From the NCBI GenBank assembly GCA_035628505.1, contig DASPJR010000125.1:1-31909 (forward strand): a stretch of 31,909 nt of DNA, written 5' to 3'. The position numbers and the translations under genes are program-made. The notes beneath the pieces are model-generated. The model had not been told where the DNA came from. It saw only the letters and a list, made by a program, of their open reading frames with translations, and did no database searches. Position 1 is the stretch's first letter. Each line of letters begins with the position of its first letter. This stretch comes from DASPJR01 sp035628505. Lineage in GTDB: Bacteria; Planctomycetota; SZUA-567; H5-PLA8. Of this stretch, positions 15,769-22,945 are shown piece after piece.

Positions 15769-15800
15769 ATCCGCGCCGCTGGACAGCGCGGAGTTTTGTT
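15769..15800 (+). promoter_or_regulatory. leader hairpin upstream of the small basic protein gene
   Basis: TCCGCGC (15770-15776 with its neighbour) pairs with GCGCGGA (15786-15792) around a short loop that itself contains CGCTG/CAGCG, and GTTTTGTTT follows. This is terminator-like but lies inside the 5' leader, so it could be an attenuator. The upstream TATAGA at 15752-15757 could be a -10 box, but no well-spaced -35 is seen. Confidence 0.35.
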
Positions 15801-15830
15801 TGACCAGATTTGATCCAAGAGGAGCAGGCC

Positions 15831-16136
15831 ATGTCCGTTCACAAGAGTTTGCGTACCGGCGGTTCGCTGACCAAGCACCGCAATGTTCTTACCCGCATCG
15901 AGCGCATCAAGCTGCTTGAGGAAGCCGGCAACTGGCGCGAAGGCCAGAACAGCGTGCTGGGCCTGCGCAAGGTCAAGAGCATCAAGATGGCCGCCAAGAA
16001 GAAGGTCAAGAAGGAAGCCGCTGAAGGCGCAGCAGCACCCGCCGGCGGCGCAGCCGCTCCCGCGGCCGCCGCAGCACCAGCCGCTGGTGCCAAGCCGGCC
16101 GCCGCCGCAGCAGCGAAGCCTGCCGCCAAGAAGTAA
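15831..16136 (+). CDS. small basic protein (PVC-type family) with an H1-like Ala/Lys/Pro tail
   Basis: The 101-residue product starts at ATG 15831, with AAGAGGAG about 6 nt upstream. Residues 1-53 (MSVHKSLRTGGSLTKHRNVL, then TRIERIKLLEEAGNWREG and a KVKSIK strand) match what I know of a short, very basic family found in Chlamydiae, Verrucomicrobia and Planctomycetes, which is thought to be rRNA- or ribosome-associated. Residues 54-101 are almost entirely Ala, Lys, Pro and Gly and end in AKPAAKK, like the tail of histone H1. The family members I recall are about 65 residues, so the tail is an extension. The gene is monocistronic, with a strong terminator after it and an odd hairpin in its leader, which suggests high, regulated expression. 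Its molecular role is unproven. Confidence 0.85.
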   Translation: MSVHKSLRTGGSLTKHRNVLTRIERIKLLEEAGNWREGQNSVLGLRKVKSIKMAAKKKVKKEAAEGAAAPAGGAAAPAAAAAPAAGAKPAAAAAAKPAAKK

Positions 16137-16158
16137 ATTTTCATTCAGCATGCATGAG

Positions 16159-16194
16159 AAAGGGCGGACTGAATCAGTCCGCCCTTTGCTTTTA
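16159..16194 (+). terminator. strong rho-independent terminator after the small basic protein gene
   Basis: AAAGGGCGGACT (16159-16170) and AGTCCGCCCTTT (16176-16187) form a perfect 12-bp stem with a 5-nt loop, followed by a T-rich stretch. The stop codon of the gene is 22 bp upstream. Confidence 0.9.
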
Positions 16195-16221
16195 TCTGCC
16201 GCCTGAAGGCTCCTCTCCACC

Positions 16222-17853
16222 TCATTCAGGCTTTGTGGGTTCGTCAGGCAAAGAGTCGCTGCGCGTACGGATCGTCTCGTTCGTCGACGCCGGCAAGCCA
16301 GTGGGCACATCGGCGGCCAGACTGGACACGCCGCGGGTGCCTTTCTTTCCGAGAACAGAACTGAGCGGCGGAATGCGGCCGGTTTCATCCATCGCCATGG
16401 CGCGCAGCGCGCCATGGCGGTAGCTGACGATCAGTGCGCGAACCACATTGGAGTCGTAAACCTTTCCGGCCAGCTGATCCATTTCCGTGAATGCTTTTTT
16501 AACCAGCGCCGCATCGGGCTCGACCTCCGGCGAAGATCCGGGCGGATAGATCAGCTTATCGAAGGCGCTCGCCACGGCCACGATGCGCGAGCCGATCGGG
16601 ATGGCGTCGCCCTTGAGCCCGTCGGGAAAACCGCTTCCGTCAAGGCGCTCATGATGCGCGCGGATAGCGGGCATCACGCCTTGCAGCCCGGGGATGTTTT
16701 TCAGGAACTCGATGCCTGCCAGCACATGCTCGAACTCGGGCGGCTGCACCGGTGTTGCCGGCTTGAAATTCTTCGCGACATGCTCAACACGGCCAATATT
16801 GTGCAGCAGTCCGGTGATTCCGGAATAAAGCACCTCGCTGTCAGGCAGGCCCATCTCGGCGGCGATCGCAAGACAGAAACTGCTGCTGCGTTCGGCGTGT
16901 CCGCGCTGTCCGGGCGAAACGCCTTCGAGCAGCGAAACCAGGCGTCCAATGGTGCGCAGGAACATGCGGCGGCGCGCGCGAATGGAATTTAAATTCTCCA
17001 GCGATAGCGCCAGTTGCGTGCCCATCGCCGAGATAAGCTGCAGGTCGCTCTGTTCGAACGATTCACCCATGCTAGAATTCACGGCGTAAATTGCGCCCAT
17101 CGCTTCGCCGGAACTCTGGATCGGCACGCAGAGCACCGCGCGGATCTGGTTCATCACGATCGAATCGTCGGCCTTGAAACGGTCGTCGGCCATGGCGTCG
17201 GCGGTAAGAATCGCGCGCGACTCGCTGATCACGCGGCGCAGAATGGAGCGCGAAATCGGAACGTTCTTTTTCTCTGATGTTGCCCGCATCGCGCGCGGCG
17301 TGACCGCGCCGGTCGAATCGTCTCGCAGGAACAGGTACAGATAGTCTGCCGGAATGTTTTCCTGGATCAGGTCCAGCAGCCGTTCGAAAAGTTTCTTCTC
17401 GTCGCGCTCGCTCTGAACAATGAGTGTGGCCTGGCACATCGCTTTGAACAGTTCGCCGTCGCGAGGGCCCGAATCGGCCACATAAAGGTCTTCGAGCTTG
17501 AGATCCAGCGACGTCTTGAACGGCTCGCCGTCCTCTTCGAACTCCAGGTCCTGCTCGCGTGTGCCGCGGCTGCTTTCGAAAACCAGCGTGGTGTTGCCGA
17601 CGCGAATGATGTCACCTTCGCGCAGCAGCTCTTCGGAGATCTTTTCGTCGTTCACGAATGAGCCGTTGCGGCTCTCCATGTCGCGGATAAAGACCATTTC
17701 ACCCAGGCAGTAAATCTCCGCGTGCTCGCGCGAGACGCCCTGGTCAAGGATCTGGACCTGGCAGGCGTTGTCACGCCCGATCAGGAGGCGATTGCCCTTG
17801 AGGGGAATCACCTTGCCCTTCTGCTTGCCAGTTTTGATTCGGATCTGCGGCAT
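16222..17853 (-). CDS. FHA-GAF-HD (HD-GYP-like) regulatory protein with altered metal site
   Basis: This 543-residue cytosolic regulator has three domains. An FHA domain (about residues 1-95) has Arg27, Ser41-Arg42, His44 and Asn63-Gly64, the residues that bind phosphothreonine. A GAF sensor domain spans about 140-290. An HD-type domain (about 300-500) has His319, HN at 351-352, HH at 400-401, DGSGFPDGLKG at 405-415 and Asp432. Active HD-GYP phosphodiesterases, which degrade cyclic di-GMP, have HD and GYP; here they are HN and GFP. The tail of about 50 residues is Ser/Thr/Pro-rich. ATG 17853 has AGGA 8 nt upstream. It likely reads Ser/Thr-kinase phosphorylation together with a small ligand, but the output activity may be lost or changed. 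Confidence 0.85.
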   Translation of the reverse strand: MPQIRIKTGKQKGKVIPLKGNRLLIGRDNACQVQILDQGVSREHAEIYCLGEMVFIRDMESRNGSFVNDEKISEELLREGDIIRVGNTTLVFESSRGTREQDLEFEEDGEPFKTSLDLKLEDLYVADSGPRDGELFKAMCQATLIVQSERDEKKLFERLLDLIQENIPADYLYLFLRDDSTGAVTPRAMRATSEKKNVPISRSILRRVISESRAILTADAMADDRFKADDSIVMNQIRAVLCVPIQSSGEAMGAIYAVNSSMGESFEQSDLQLISAMGTQLALSLENLNSIRARRRMFLRTIGRLVSLLEGVSPGQRGHAERSSSFCLAIAAEMGLPDSEVLYSGITGLLHNIGRVEHVAKNFKPATPVQPPEFEHVLAGIEFLKNIPGLQGVMPAIRAHHERLDGSGFPDGLKGDAIPIGSRIVAVASAFDKLIYPPGSSPEVEPDAALVKKAFTEMDQLAGKVYDSNVVRALIVSYRHGALRAMAMDETGRIPPLSSVLGKKGTRGVSSLAADVPTGLPASTNETIRTRSDSLPDEPTKPE

Positions 17854-17869
17854 TTACAGCGTCCTGTTT

Positions 17870-17924
17870 TTTTGTGGCGCGAACTTCAGTTCGCGAGTCA
17901 TGCGAACTGAAGTTCGAGCCACAT
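17870..17924. repeat. dispersed palindromic repeat (copy 1)
   Basis: Two 21-bp arms, 17874-17894 and 17902-17922, are reverse complements with a single mismatch and a 7-nt centre (GAGTCAT). The right arm contains GAACTGAAGTTCG. A diverged second copy is at 26892-26948. It sits between the FHA-protein start and the lolD stop, in the only gap of this gene pair. Confidence 0.85.
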
Positions 17925-17927
17925 TTG

Positions 17928-18695
17928 TTACTTCTCAGTGTTCAGCGCGCCATGATCCAGCCGCAGCACGCTTCCGGCACGCTGAGCGATGCCCTGATCG
18001 TGCGTCACCACCAATACCGCGGTTCCCTGCGTGCGGCTGAGTTCGAAAATCAGGTCCATGATATGGCGTGCCGTTTCCGGGTCAAGGTTGCCGGTCGGTT
18101 CGTCGCACAGCAGCACTTTGGGTTCAAGCATCAGCGCACGCGCCAGGCCCACGCGCTGGCGCTCGCCGCCCGAAAGTGTCGCCGGCCGCTGCGTGAGGCG
18201 CTCCAGCCCGACCGTTCTGGCTAGTTCCGTTGCACGGGCAAGATACTTTTCCTTCTGCGCCACCCAGCGTCCGATACCGCACGCGACCTTGGCCGGCATG
18301 AGAATGTTGTCGAGAACGCTGAACTCCGGCAGCAGGAAATAGTGCTGAAAAACAAAGCCTATGAAGCGGTTGCGCAGGAACGATCGATCGGACTCGCTCA
18401 GCTTACCCGCAGGCGTGCCGTCGACGATGATCTCGCCTTCATCCGGCCGGTCGAGAAGCCCCAGCAGATGCAGCAGCGTGCTTTTGCCGCTGCCGCTACG
18501 GCCCACGAGCGCCGTGACTTCGCCGGGATTGAGACTGACGCTGACGCCGCTGAGTACCTCGAGCTTGCGCGCTCCGTCCATAAAATAGCGGTGAACGTTT
18601 TCCGCCCGCAGTACAGGCTTGCTCTTGCCGTTTTTTTCCCTTTCCCCTTGCGGGAGAGGGTAGGGTGAGGGGTGAGCGGGCGCTGCACTATTCAT
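17928..18695 (-). CDS. lolD: LolD-type ABC transporter ATPase with repeat-derived N-terminus
   Basis: This ATPase drives the release of lipoproteins from the inner membrane. The 255-residue protein has Walker A GRSGSGKST (about 65-73), Q-loop Gln117, signature LSGGERQ (about 174-180), Walker B VLLCDEP with Glu199 and H-loop His232. The VLLCDEPTGNLDPETA and LLPEFSVLDNI wording is typical of LolD/MacB-like ATPases. The ATG at 18695 overlaps the stop of the permease gene by 8 nt, so the genes are coupled; a further upstream in-frame start is less likely. Residues about 8-20 (HPSPYPLPQGERE) are encoded by a repeat inside the gene and lie before the first beta strand. MacB-type export is the alternative, since no LolA or LolB is in the window. 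Confidence 0.85.
   Translation of the reverse strand: MNSAAPAHPSPYPLPQGEREKNGKSKPVLRAENVHRYFMDGARKLEVLSGVSVSLNPGEVTALVGRSGSGKSTLLHLLGLLDRPDEGEIIVDGTPAGKLSESDRSFLRNRFIGFVFQHYFLLPEFSVLDNILMPAKVACGIGRWVAQKEKYLARATELARTVGLERLTQRPATLSGGERQRVGLARALMLEPKVLLCDEPTGNLDPETARHIMDLIFELSRTQGTAVLVVTHDQGIAQRAGSVLRLDHGALNTEK
18636..18674. repeat. palindromic repeat translated inside lolD
   Basis: The plus-strand segment reads CCCTTTCCCCTTGCGGGAGA and continues with GGG and then GGTGAGGGGTGAG. CCCTTTCCCC can pair with GGGAGAGGG around TTGC. On the minus strand it is translated in frame as PYPLPQGER. I recall peptides of this wording recurring in unrelated genomes where such repeats hit genes. Confidence 0.7.
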
Positions 18696-19959
18696 GACGC
18701 AGACACTCCACCGGATTGAGCCGCGCCGCACGCATCGCCGGCAGATACGCGCCGATCAGAGCCGAAAAAATCGTCAGCACTGAAATGATGAGGATATCGG
18801 ACGGCAGCGTGAGCGTCAGGATGCGGTCTGCGCCGAAAGCCTCTCCGGGAAAAATATCAATGCGGAACGTCTGCGCGATGAAATCCACGATTCCGTTCAG
18901 GTAATGGATCATAAAGAAAGCGCCAATCAGGCCCGCAATCAGGCCCAGACCGCCGATGAACAGCGCTTGCGTCAGGAAACAGGCGAGAATTCCTCGGGGC
19001 GTGGCGCCCATCGCGCGGAGCGCACCGATGTCGCGCACTTTCTCTGCCACCAGCCGGCCGAAAATCAGGAACATGATGAAGGCCAGCAGCGCCAGGAAAA
19101 TGCCCATGATGATGCGCATCATCCGGTTTTCGCTGGTGATCGCGAGATAAAACTTGTTGTCCTTCTCCTGCCAGGTGTCGACGCTCACAACTTCTTCCAG
19201 GCGCGGGCTGCCGCCTTCGCGGCGCACAAGCTCGCGTGTTTTTTCGCGCAGGTTATCACGAACTTTTTTCAGATCCGGCCGGTTGGGCTCGTTGAGCCAG
19301 ACGTAGAGCGTTTTCGCGCGCCCAGGCACGCCGATAAGGTCGGCGATGTACTTGCGGTCGACGTATGCGGCCGTTTCGAGGTACGGGTTTTTGCCTTCAA
19401 AGAAGCCGATGATCGCAAAAGCGCGCGAGCGCGCTTCGCCTTCTTCGTCTGAGAAGAGAAACGTGACGCGGCCGCCGATCTTCAGTCCGTACGAACGGCG
19501 CCATGCCCCGCCGACAATGCAGCCGGGCAGCTTGCGGCCATCCTGTTCGTGCACTCCGAATTCCTTAATGTCTTTCGGAAAAAGCGTTTCTTTCAACCGC
19601 CCGTGCTTCAGTTCCCGTTCCAAGTCGATGCCGCGCATCGTTCCGACGGTGCGCGCGTTATCGAAGATGGCCATCGCGGGCGATTCAAGCCCGATGGTTA
19701 CGCCGCGGATGCCGGGGTCGACCTTCTGAATTTCGTCAGCCCACTGTTCAGGCTTCTGAATGCCCCACGCCAGCTCGCCGACGCCGATGGTCGCATGCGC
19801 CATGATGCTCTGCAGCTTGTCCATCCAGTGCTGCTTGCTGCCTTCGAGGACCGAGATGATCAGCAGGTACAGCACCACCACGACGGCGATCATGGCGCTG
19901 GCAACCCACGTGATGCTGCGGCTGCGCAAATGGCGCAGAGCGACGGACAGAATGTACAT
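18688..19959 (-). CDS. lolE: LolC/LolE-type FtsX-like permease
   Basis: This 423-residue membrane protein has the MacB-FtsX layout: one N-terminal membrane helix (about residues 18-39), a large periplasmic MacB-like domain (about 45-270) and three C-terminal helices (starting at IIMGIFLALLAFIMFLIFG, about 275). The conserved cytoplasmic coupling segment DIGALRAMGATPRGIL follows the second helix, and the protein ends in LIGAYLPAMRAARLNPVECLRHE, typical of LolC/E and MacB. It is the membrane partner of the ATPase whose start overlaps its stop. The ATG at 19959 is chosen by alignment of the first helix; no clear Shine-Dalgarno site is visible and a TTG at 19977 is possible. LolC and LolE cannot be told apart, and only one permease is present. 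Confidence 0.85.
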   Translation of the reverse strand: MYILSVALRHLRSRSITWVASAMIAVVVVLYLLIISVLEGSKQHWMDKLQSIMAHATIGVGELAWGIQKPEQWADEIQKVDPGIRGVTIGLESPAMAIFDNARTVGTMRGIDLERELKHGRLKETLFPKDIKEFGVHEQDGRKLPGCIVGGAWRRSYGLKIGGRVTFLFSDEEGEARSRAFAIIGFFEGKNPYLETAAYVDRKYIADLIGVPGRAKTLYVWLNEPNRPDLKKVRDNLREKTRELVRREGGSPRLEEVVSVDTWQEKDNKFYLAITSENRMMRIIMGIFLALLAFIMFLIFGRLVAEKVRDIGALRAMGATPRGILACFLTQALFIGGLGLIAGLIGAFFMIHYLNGIVDFIAQTFRIDIFPGEAFGADRILTLTLPSDILIISVLTIFSALIGAYLPAMRAARLNPVECLRHE

Positions 19960-20012
19960 GGGCTGAAGTATCGGCAAATTCGGTGTGCGTGGAAAGCTAC
20001 AAACGGCGGTGC

Positions 20013-20429
20013 TTACGGACTTTTGAAAAGTTTTGTGCCGAGGACTCGCGAGTAGTGTTCAAAATCGGGGTCTGTTGTGAAGACCTCTAAGTCGTGAGCT
20101 TGCGCTGCGCTGCAAATCAACATGTCAACATGAGAGGCTTGAATACCATTTCGCCTGCAGTTGTTGTAATACTCGGCAGCCCTTTCGTAATCGCGACGAT
20201 CGATCGCCAGATCTTCAAATTGGGCCAGGCGATCCTTTAGACGTTCGAAATTCTCCACTTCCCGAACGCCTGAAAGTACCTCAGTTCTGACCGAACCGAT
20301 GATCTTAACGCGATCGGTAATCACCAATTGGGTCCAGAAATCGAATAGCTGGCGTTCTTCAGCATTCAACTTTTCTTTATTGCGCCGAAGCGCCAGCGAC
20401 CAGATAGTTGTATCTACTAGAACGCTCAT
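20013..20429 (-). CDS. vapC: VapC-type PIN-domain ribonuclease toxin
   Basis: The 138-residue protein has the four acidic PIN residues in the expected places: Asp6 in VLVDTTIW, Glu50 in RTEVLSG, Asp102 in HVDMLI and Asp120 in FTTDPDF. PIN toxins of VapBC modules cleave RNA, often tRNA or rRNA. The ATG overlaps the stop of vapB by 4 nt (ATGA), the usual vapBC arrangement. The module sits between the Lol permease gene and the divergent lysS fusion gene and is lower in GC than both, consistent with acquisition. It looks intact. Confidence 0.9.
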   Translation of the reverse strand: MSVLVDTTIWSLALRRNKEKLNAEERQLFDFWTQLVITDRVKIIGSVRTEVLSGVREVENFERLKDRLAQFEDLAIDRRDYERAAEYYNNCRRNGIQASHVDMLICSAAQAHDLEVFTTDPDFEHYSRVLGTKLFKSP

Positions 20430-20629
20430 GTTTTGCCGCGGAGCATTCGAGGATTAATATCGTCGTCGTACTCGACCTTTCCCACTAGCTCAAAGATTCC
20501 AATGCGCTTCTTCAACTTGATGTATTCCGTAAGCGCCAGTGAAACAGCTTCTTCCGTAGATTTATTTCCCCCCTCCAGTTGCTGCAGTTCATTTATGAGT
20601 TTGTCGTCAAGTGTGAGTTGAATCGTCAT
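20426..20629 (-). CDS. vapB: VapB-type antitoxin
   Basis: The product has 67 residues, beginning MTIQLTLDDKLINELQQLEG, then a helix with GGNKSTEEAVSLALTEYIKL, which resembles a ribbon-helix-helix DNA-binding segment, and an acidic toxin-binding tail VGKVEYDDDINPRMLRGKT. The ATG at 20629 is preferred over an earlier in-frame codon because AGGAGG lies 5 nt upstream. A perfect TTGACA is present at 20677-20672 on the minus strand, but no well-spaced -10 box was found. The antitoxin should neutralise VapC and repress the operon. Confidence 0.85.
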   Translation of the reverse strand: MTIQLTLDDKLINELQQLEGGNKSTEEAVSLALTEYIKLKKRIGIFELVGKVEYDDDINPRMLRGKT

Positions 20630-20691
20630 AGTTACCTCCTGGCAAAGTAGCGTCGCATATCTGAATGACTCTGTCAACCGTGCCCTTCCCG

Positions 20692-20720
20692 TTGACTCCC
20701 CGCATATTATCCCCTATCTT
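20692..20720 (+). promoter_or_regulatory. sigma-70-type promoter of the PheS-arm/LysRS fusion gene
   Basis: TTGACT (20692-20697) and TATCTT (20715-20720) are exactly 17 bp apart. Transcription would start near 20727, at the 5' edge of the leader hairpin. It faces away from vapBC. Confidence 0.7.
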
Positions 20721-20724
20721 TTAC

Positions 20725-20759
20725 GCAGCGGCCAACGTTTGGGCTGCTTTTTTGTTTTT
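20725..20759 (+). terminator. terminator-like hairpin in the leader of the fusion gene
   Basis: GCAGC pairs with GCTGC and CCAA with TTGG, with a 2-nt bulge and a CGT loop (20725-20747), followed directly by TTTTTTGTTTTT. No plus-strand gene lies upstream, and the Shine-Dalgarno AGAGGTG begins 2-3 nt after the T-run. It may attenuate or protect the lysS message. Confidence 0.55.
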
Positions 20760-20773
20760 CAAGAGGTGCTGCA

Positions 20774-22759
20774 ATGCCACTGCTCGACGATCTCGAAAAC
20801 TTGCGCAAAGAAGCTGAAGCTGCTTTTGCCGGAGCCGCCGATAAGGCCGCGCTTGAGACTGTACGCGTGGATTTTCTCGGCAACCGCGGCCGCTTGAAGG
20901 CGACCCTGGGCCGCATGGGCGAAGTGCCTAAAGAGCAGAAACCCGCGGTCGGCAAGCGCGCCAACGAGATCGGCGCTGAAATTCAGGCTCTCTTCGATGC
21001 CGCCAAGACGCGAGTCGACAGCGCCACCGGTGGCGCGGCCGCGACCGATGGACAGAGCAGCTTCGAGAGCCTCAAGCACGAACGCCTGACCAAGCTGAAG
21101 CTCTACCAGGAGCGCACCGGCGACACCGGCTGGGGCTCGCGCTTTCCTGCGCCGGGCAGCGGCAAGTCGCTCACGTCCGTTGAGGACATCCGCAAGAAGT
21201 TCGAAAAACTCAATCCGGCTCAGCACACCGATCCGCAGAATTCGAGCGAGGAAGTTCACGTCGCTGCGCGCGTGCTGCTGCGCCGTGACCAGTCGAAGAA
21301 GCTGATCTTTTTAACCGTGCAGGATCAGGGCGGCACGATCCAGGTGGCGCTGTGGAACGCGCTGCTGGATGAAAAAACGCTCGGCGATCTGCGCGACACG
21401 CTGGACCTGTGGGACATCGTCGGCATTACGGGGAAGCTCGCGTTTACGCAAAAGGGTGAGCCCACCGTGTGGGCGACGAGCGCGCGGCTGCTGACCAAAT
21501 GCATTCTGCCGCCGCCCGACAAACACCACGGCATTCATGATAAGGAAATCCGCTACCGCCAGCGTTACCTGGACATGATCAGCGAGCCGCAGAGTCGCAA
21601 GACGTTCGTGCTCCGCGCGAAGGCTGTCGCCGGCCTGCGCCGTTTTCTTGACGAGCAAGGATTCCTCGAGATGGAAACGCCGGTGCTGCAGACGATTCCC
21701 GGCGGCGCGGCGGCACGTCCGTTTGAGACGCACCTCAATTCGCTCGACATGAAGATGTATCTGCGCATCGCCACCGAGATCCCACTCAAGAAGCTGCTCG
21801 TCGGCGGGCTTGAAAAAGTTTACGAACTTGGCCGCATCTTCCGCAACGAGGGCCTGTCGCCGAAGCACAATCCCGAGTTCACATCTGTCGAGATCTACCA
21901 GGCCTACGGCGATCTGCGAGACATGATGGCGCTGACCGAAAATGTCGTCAGCCAGCTCGCGCAGAACCTGACGGGCTCGACGACGGTGACGTTCCGCGGC
22001 CGCCAGATCAAGCTCGGCGCGCCCTGGCCGCGGCTGGATTATTGCGAGCTGCTGCAGAAGCACGCCGGCGTCAGCTACGACGACATCCCCGGACTTGAGC
22101 GCAAGCTGAAGGAGAAGGGGATCGATCCGGCAGGGCTTTCGCACGTGGACAAGATCGACGGCGTCTTCGGGGAATATGCCGAGCCGCACCTGATGGACGC
22201 GTGTTTCATCATTAACCAGCCTGTCGAGATGAGCCCGCTCTGCCGCGCGCACCCGAATAATCCGAAGCTCGCCGACCGCTTCGAAGCCTTCGCCAGCGGC
22301 ATGGAGATCGCCAACGCGTACACGGAGCTGAATGATCCGATTGAGCAGCGCAACCGACTGGAGACTCAGGCGAAGGATGCGGGCGTTGCAGCGTTCAAGG
22401 AATTGCATAACGCCGGACTCGGAGATTTTATTAAACTCGATGCGAAGGATGCCGATTGGGTCGATAAGGCCAAGGCTGCCATTCACGCGATTCCTGTGAG
22501 CGACAAGCGCAAAGTCAAGCTCGCGGAACTTGCCAAAAACGTTCACGCCGCTGACCAGCGCGTCGACGAAGACTTCCTCTGCGCCATGGAGCATGGCATG
22601 CCGCCGGCGGGCGGGCTGGGGATTGGCATCGACCGCGTGGTGATGCTGCTGGCCGGACAGGATTCTATCCGCGACGTCATCCCATTCCCGCTCATGCGAC
22701 CCGAGAACAAGCAGGGCGCGGCGAGCGCGGAGAAGAAAGACGAAGCTGAGAAGAAGTAA
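20774..22759 (+). CDS. lysS: lysyl-tRNA synthetase fused to the N-terminal arm of PheS
   Basis: The 661-residue protein is a class II lysyl-tRNA synthetase, charging tRNA-Lys. Residues 1-84 do not belong to that family: DKAALETVRVDFLGNRGRL, VPKEQKPAVGKRANEIG and VDSA match the N-terminal coiled-coil arm of PheS, which binds tRNA-Phe. A Gly/Ala/Ser linker (85-97) follows, then the LysRS OB-fold anticodon domain (about 160-245) and catalytic core. Motif 2 is FRNEGLSPKHNPEFTSVEIY (about 356-375) and motif 3 is GGLGIGIDRVVMLL (about 613-626). About 45-50 extra residues lie at about 537-590, before motif 3, and a Lys/Glu-rich tail ends the protein. The frame is open with no internal stop. ATG 20774 has AGAGGTG upstream. 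LysRS activity is confident; the role of the arm is unknown. Confidence 0.9.
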   Translation: MPLLDDLENLRKEAEAAFAGAADKAALETVRVDFLGNRGRLKATLGRMGEVPKEQKPAVGKRANEIGAEIQALFDAAKTRVDSATGGAAATDGQSSFESLKHERLTKLKLYQERTGDTGWGSRFPAPGSGKSLTSVEDIRKKFEKLNPAQHTDPQNSSEEVHVAARVLLRRDQSKKLIFLTVQDQGGTIQVALWNALLDEKTLGDLRDTLDLWDIVGITGKLAFTQKGEPTVWATSARLLTKCILPPPDKHHGIHDKEIRYRQRYLDMISEPQSRKTFVLRAKAVAGLRRFLDEQGFLEMETPVLQTIPGGAAARPFETHLNSLDMKMYLRIATEIPLKKLLVGGLEKVYELGRIFRNEGLSPKHNPEFTSVEIYQAYGDLRDMMALTENVVSQLAQNLTGSTTVTFRGRQIKLGAPWPRLDYCELLQKHAGVSYDDIPGLERKLKEKGIDPAGLSHVDKIDGVFGEYAEPHLMDACFIINQPVEMSPLCRAHPNNPKLADRFEAFASGMEIANAYTELNDPIEQRNRLETQAKDAGVAAFKELHNAGLGDFIKLDAKDADWVDKAKAAIHAIPVSDKRKVKLAELAKNVHAADQRVDEDFLCAMEHGMPPAGGLGIGIDRVVMLLAGQDSIRDVIPFPLMRPENKQGAASAEKKDEAEKK

Positions 22760-22770
22760 AACCGCTCCAA

Positions 22771-22905
22771 GCTGGGTGGCCGTCCGTTGTGCCACGCCAC
22801 GAAGGGGTGTGCGTTAACCGTTGCCCCACATGGAACGACTGCCCACGCGCAAGGCACACCACTTCGCTCCGCTCCGTGGCGTGGCACATAAAAAAGCCAC
22901 CCAGC
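22771..22905. repeat. 135-bp nested palindromic element after lysS
   Basis: Outer arms GCTGGGTGGC (22771-22780) and GCCACCCAGC (22896-22905), inner 14-bp arms at 22788-22801 and 22875-22888 (TGTGCCACGCCACG and its exact complement) and a 7-bp pair GGTGTGC/GCACACC (22806-22812, 22854-22860) nest in one another. No protein is encoded. It resembles a MITE-like element and may also act as the lysS 3' end. Confidence 0.85.
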
Positions 22906-22945
22906 AAAACCACGCGTCATCGCTAATGCGCCGACTTGCATGAGG

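Noticed and set aside
20649..20677. A full promoter for vapBC from the perfect TTGACA
   Set aside because: No -10 hexamer lies 16-18 bp from the TTGACA, so only the -35-like element is noted.
20774..21025. The PheS arm considered as a separate small gene or assembly error
   Set aside because: The frame runs without a stop through a plausible linker into LysRS and no second start with a ribosome-binding site is seen at the junction; raw reads would still be needed to exclude misassembly.
21311..22795. A 494-codon minus-strand frame antisense to lysS
   Set aside because: It is antisense to the catalytic core of LysRS and its translation has no recognisable domain or plausible start region.
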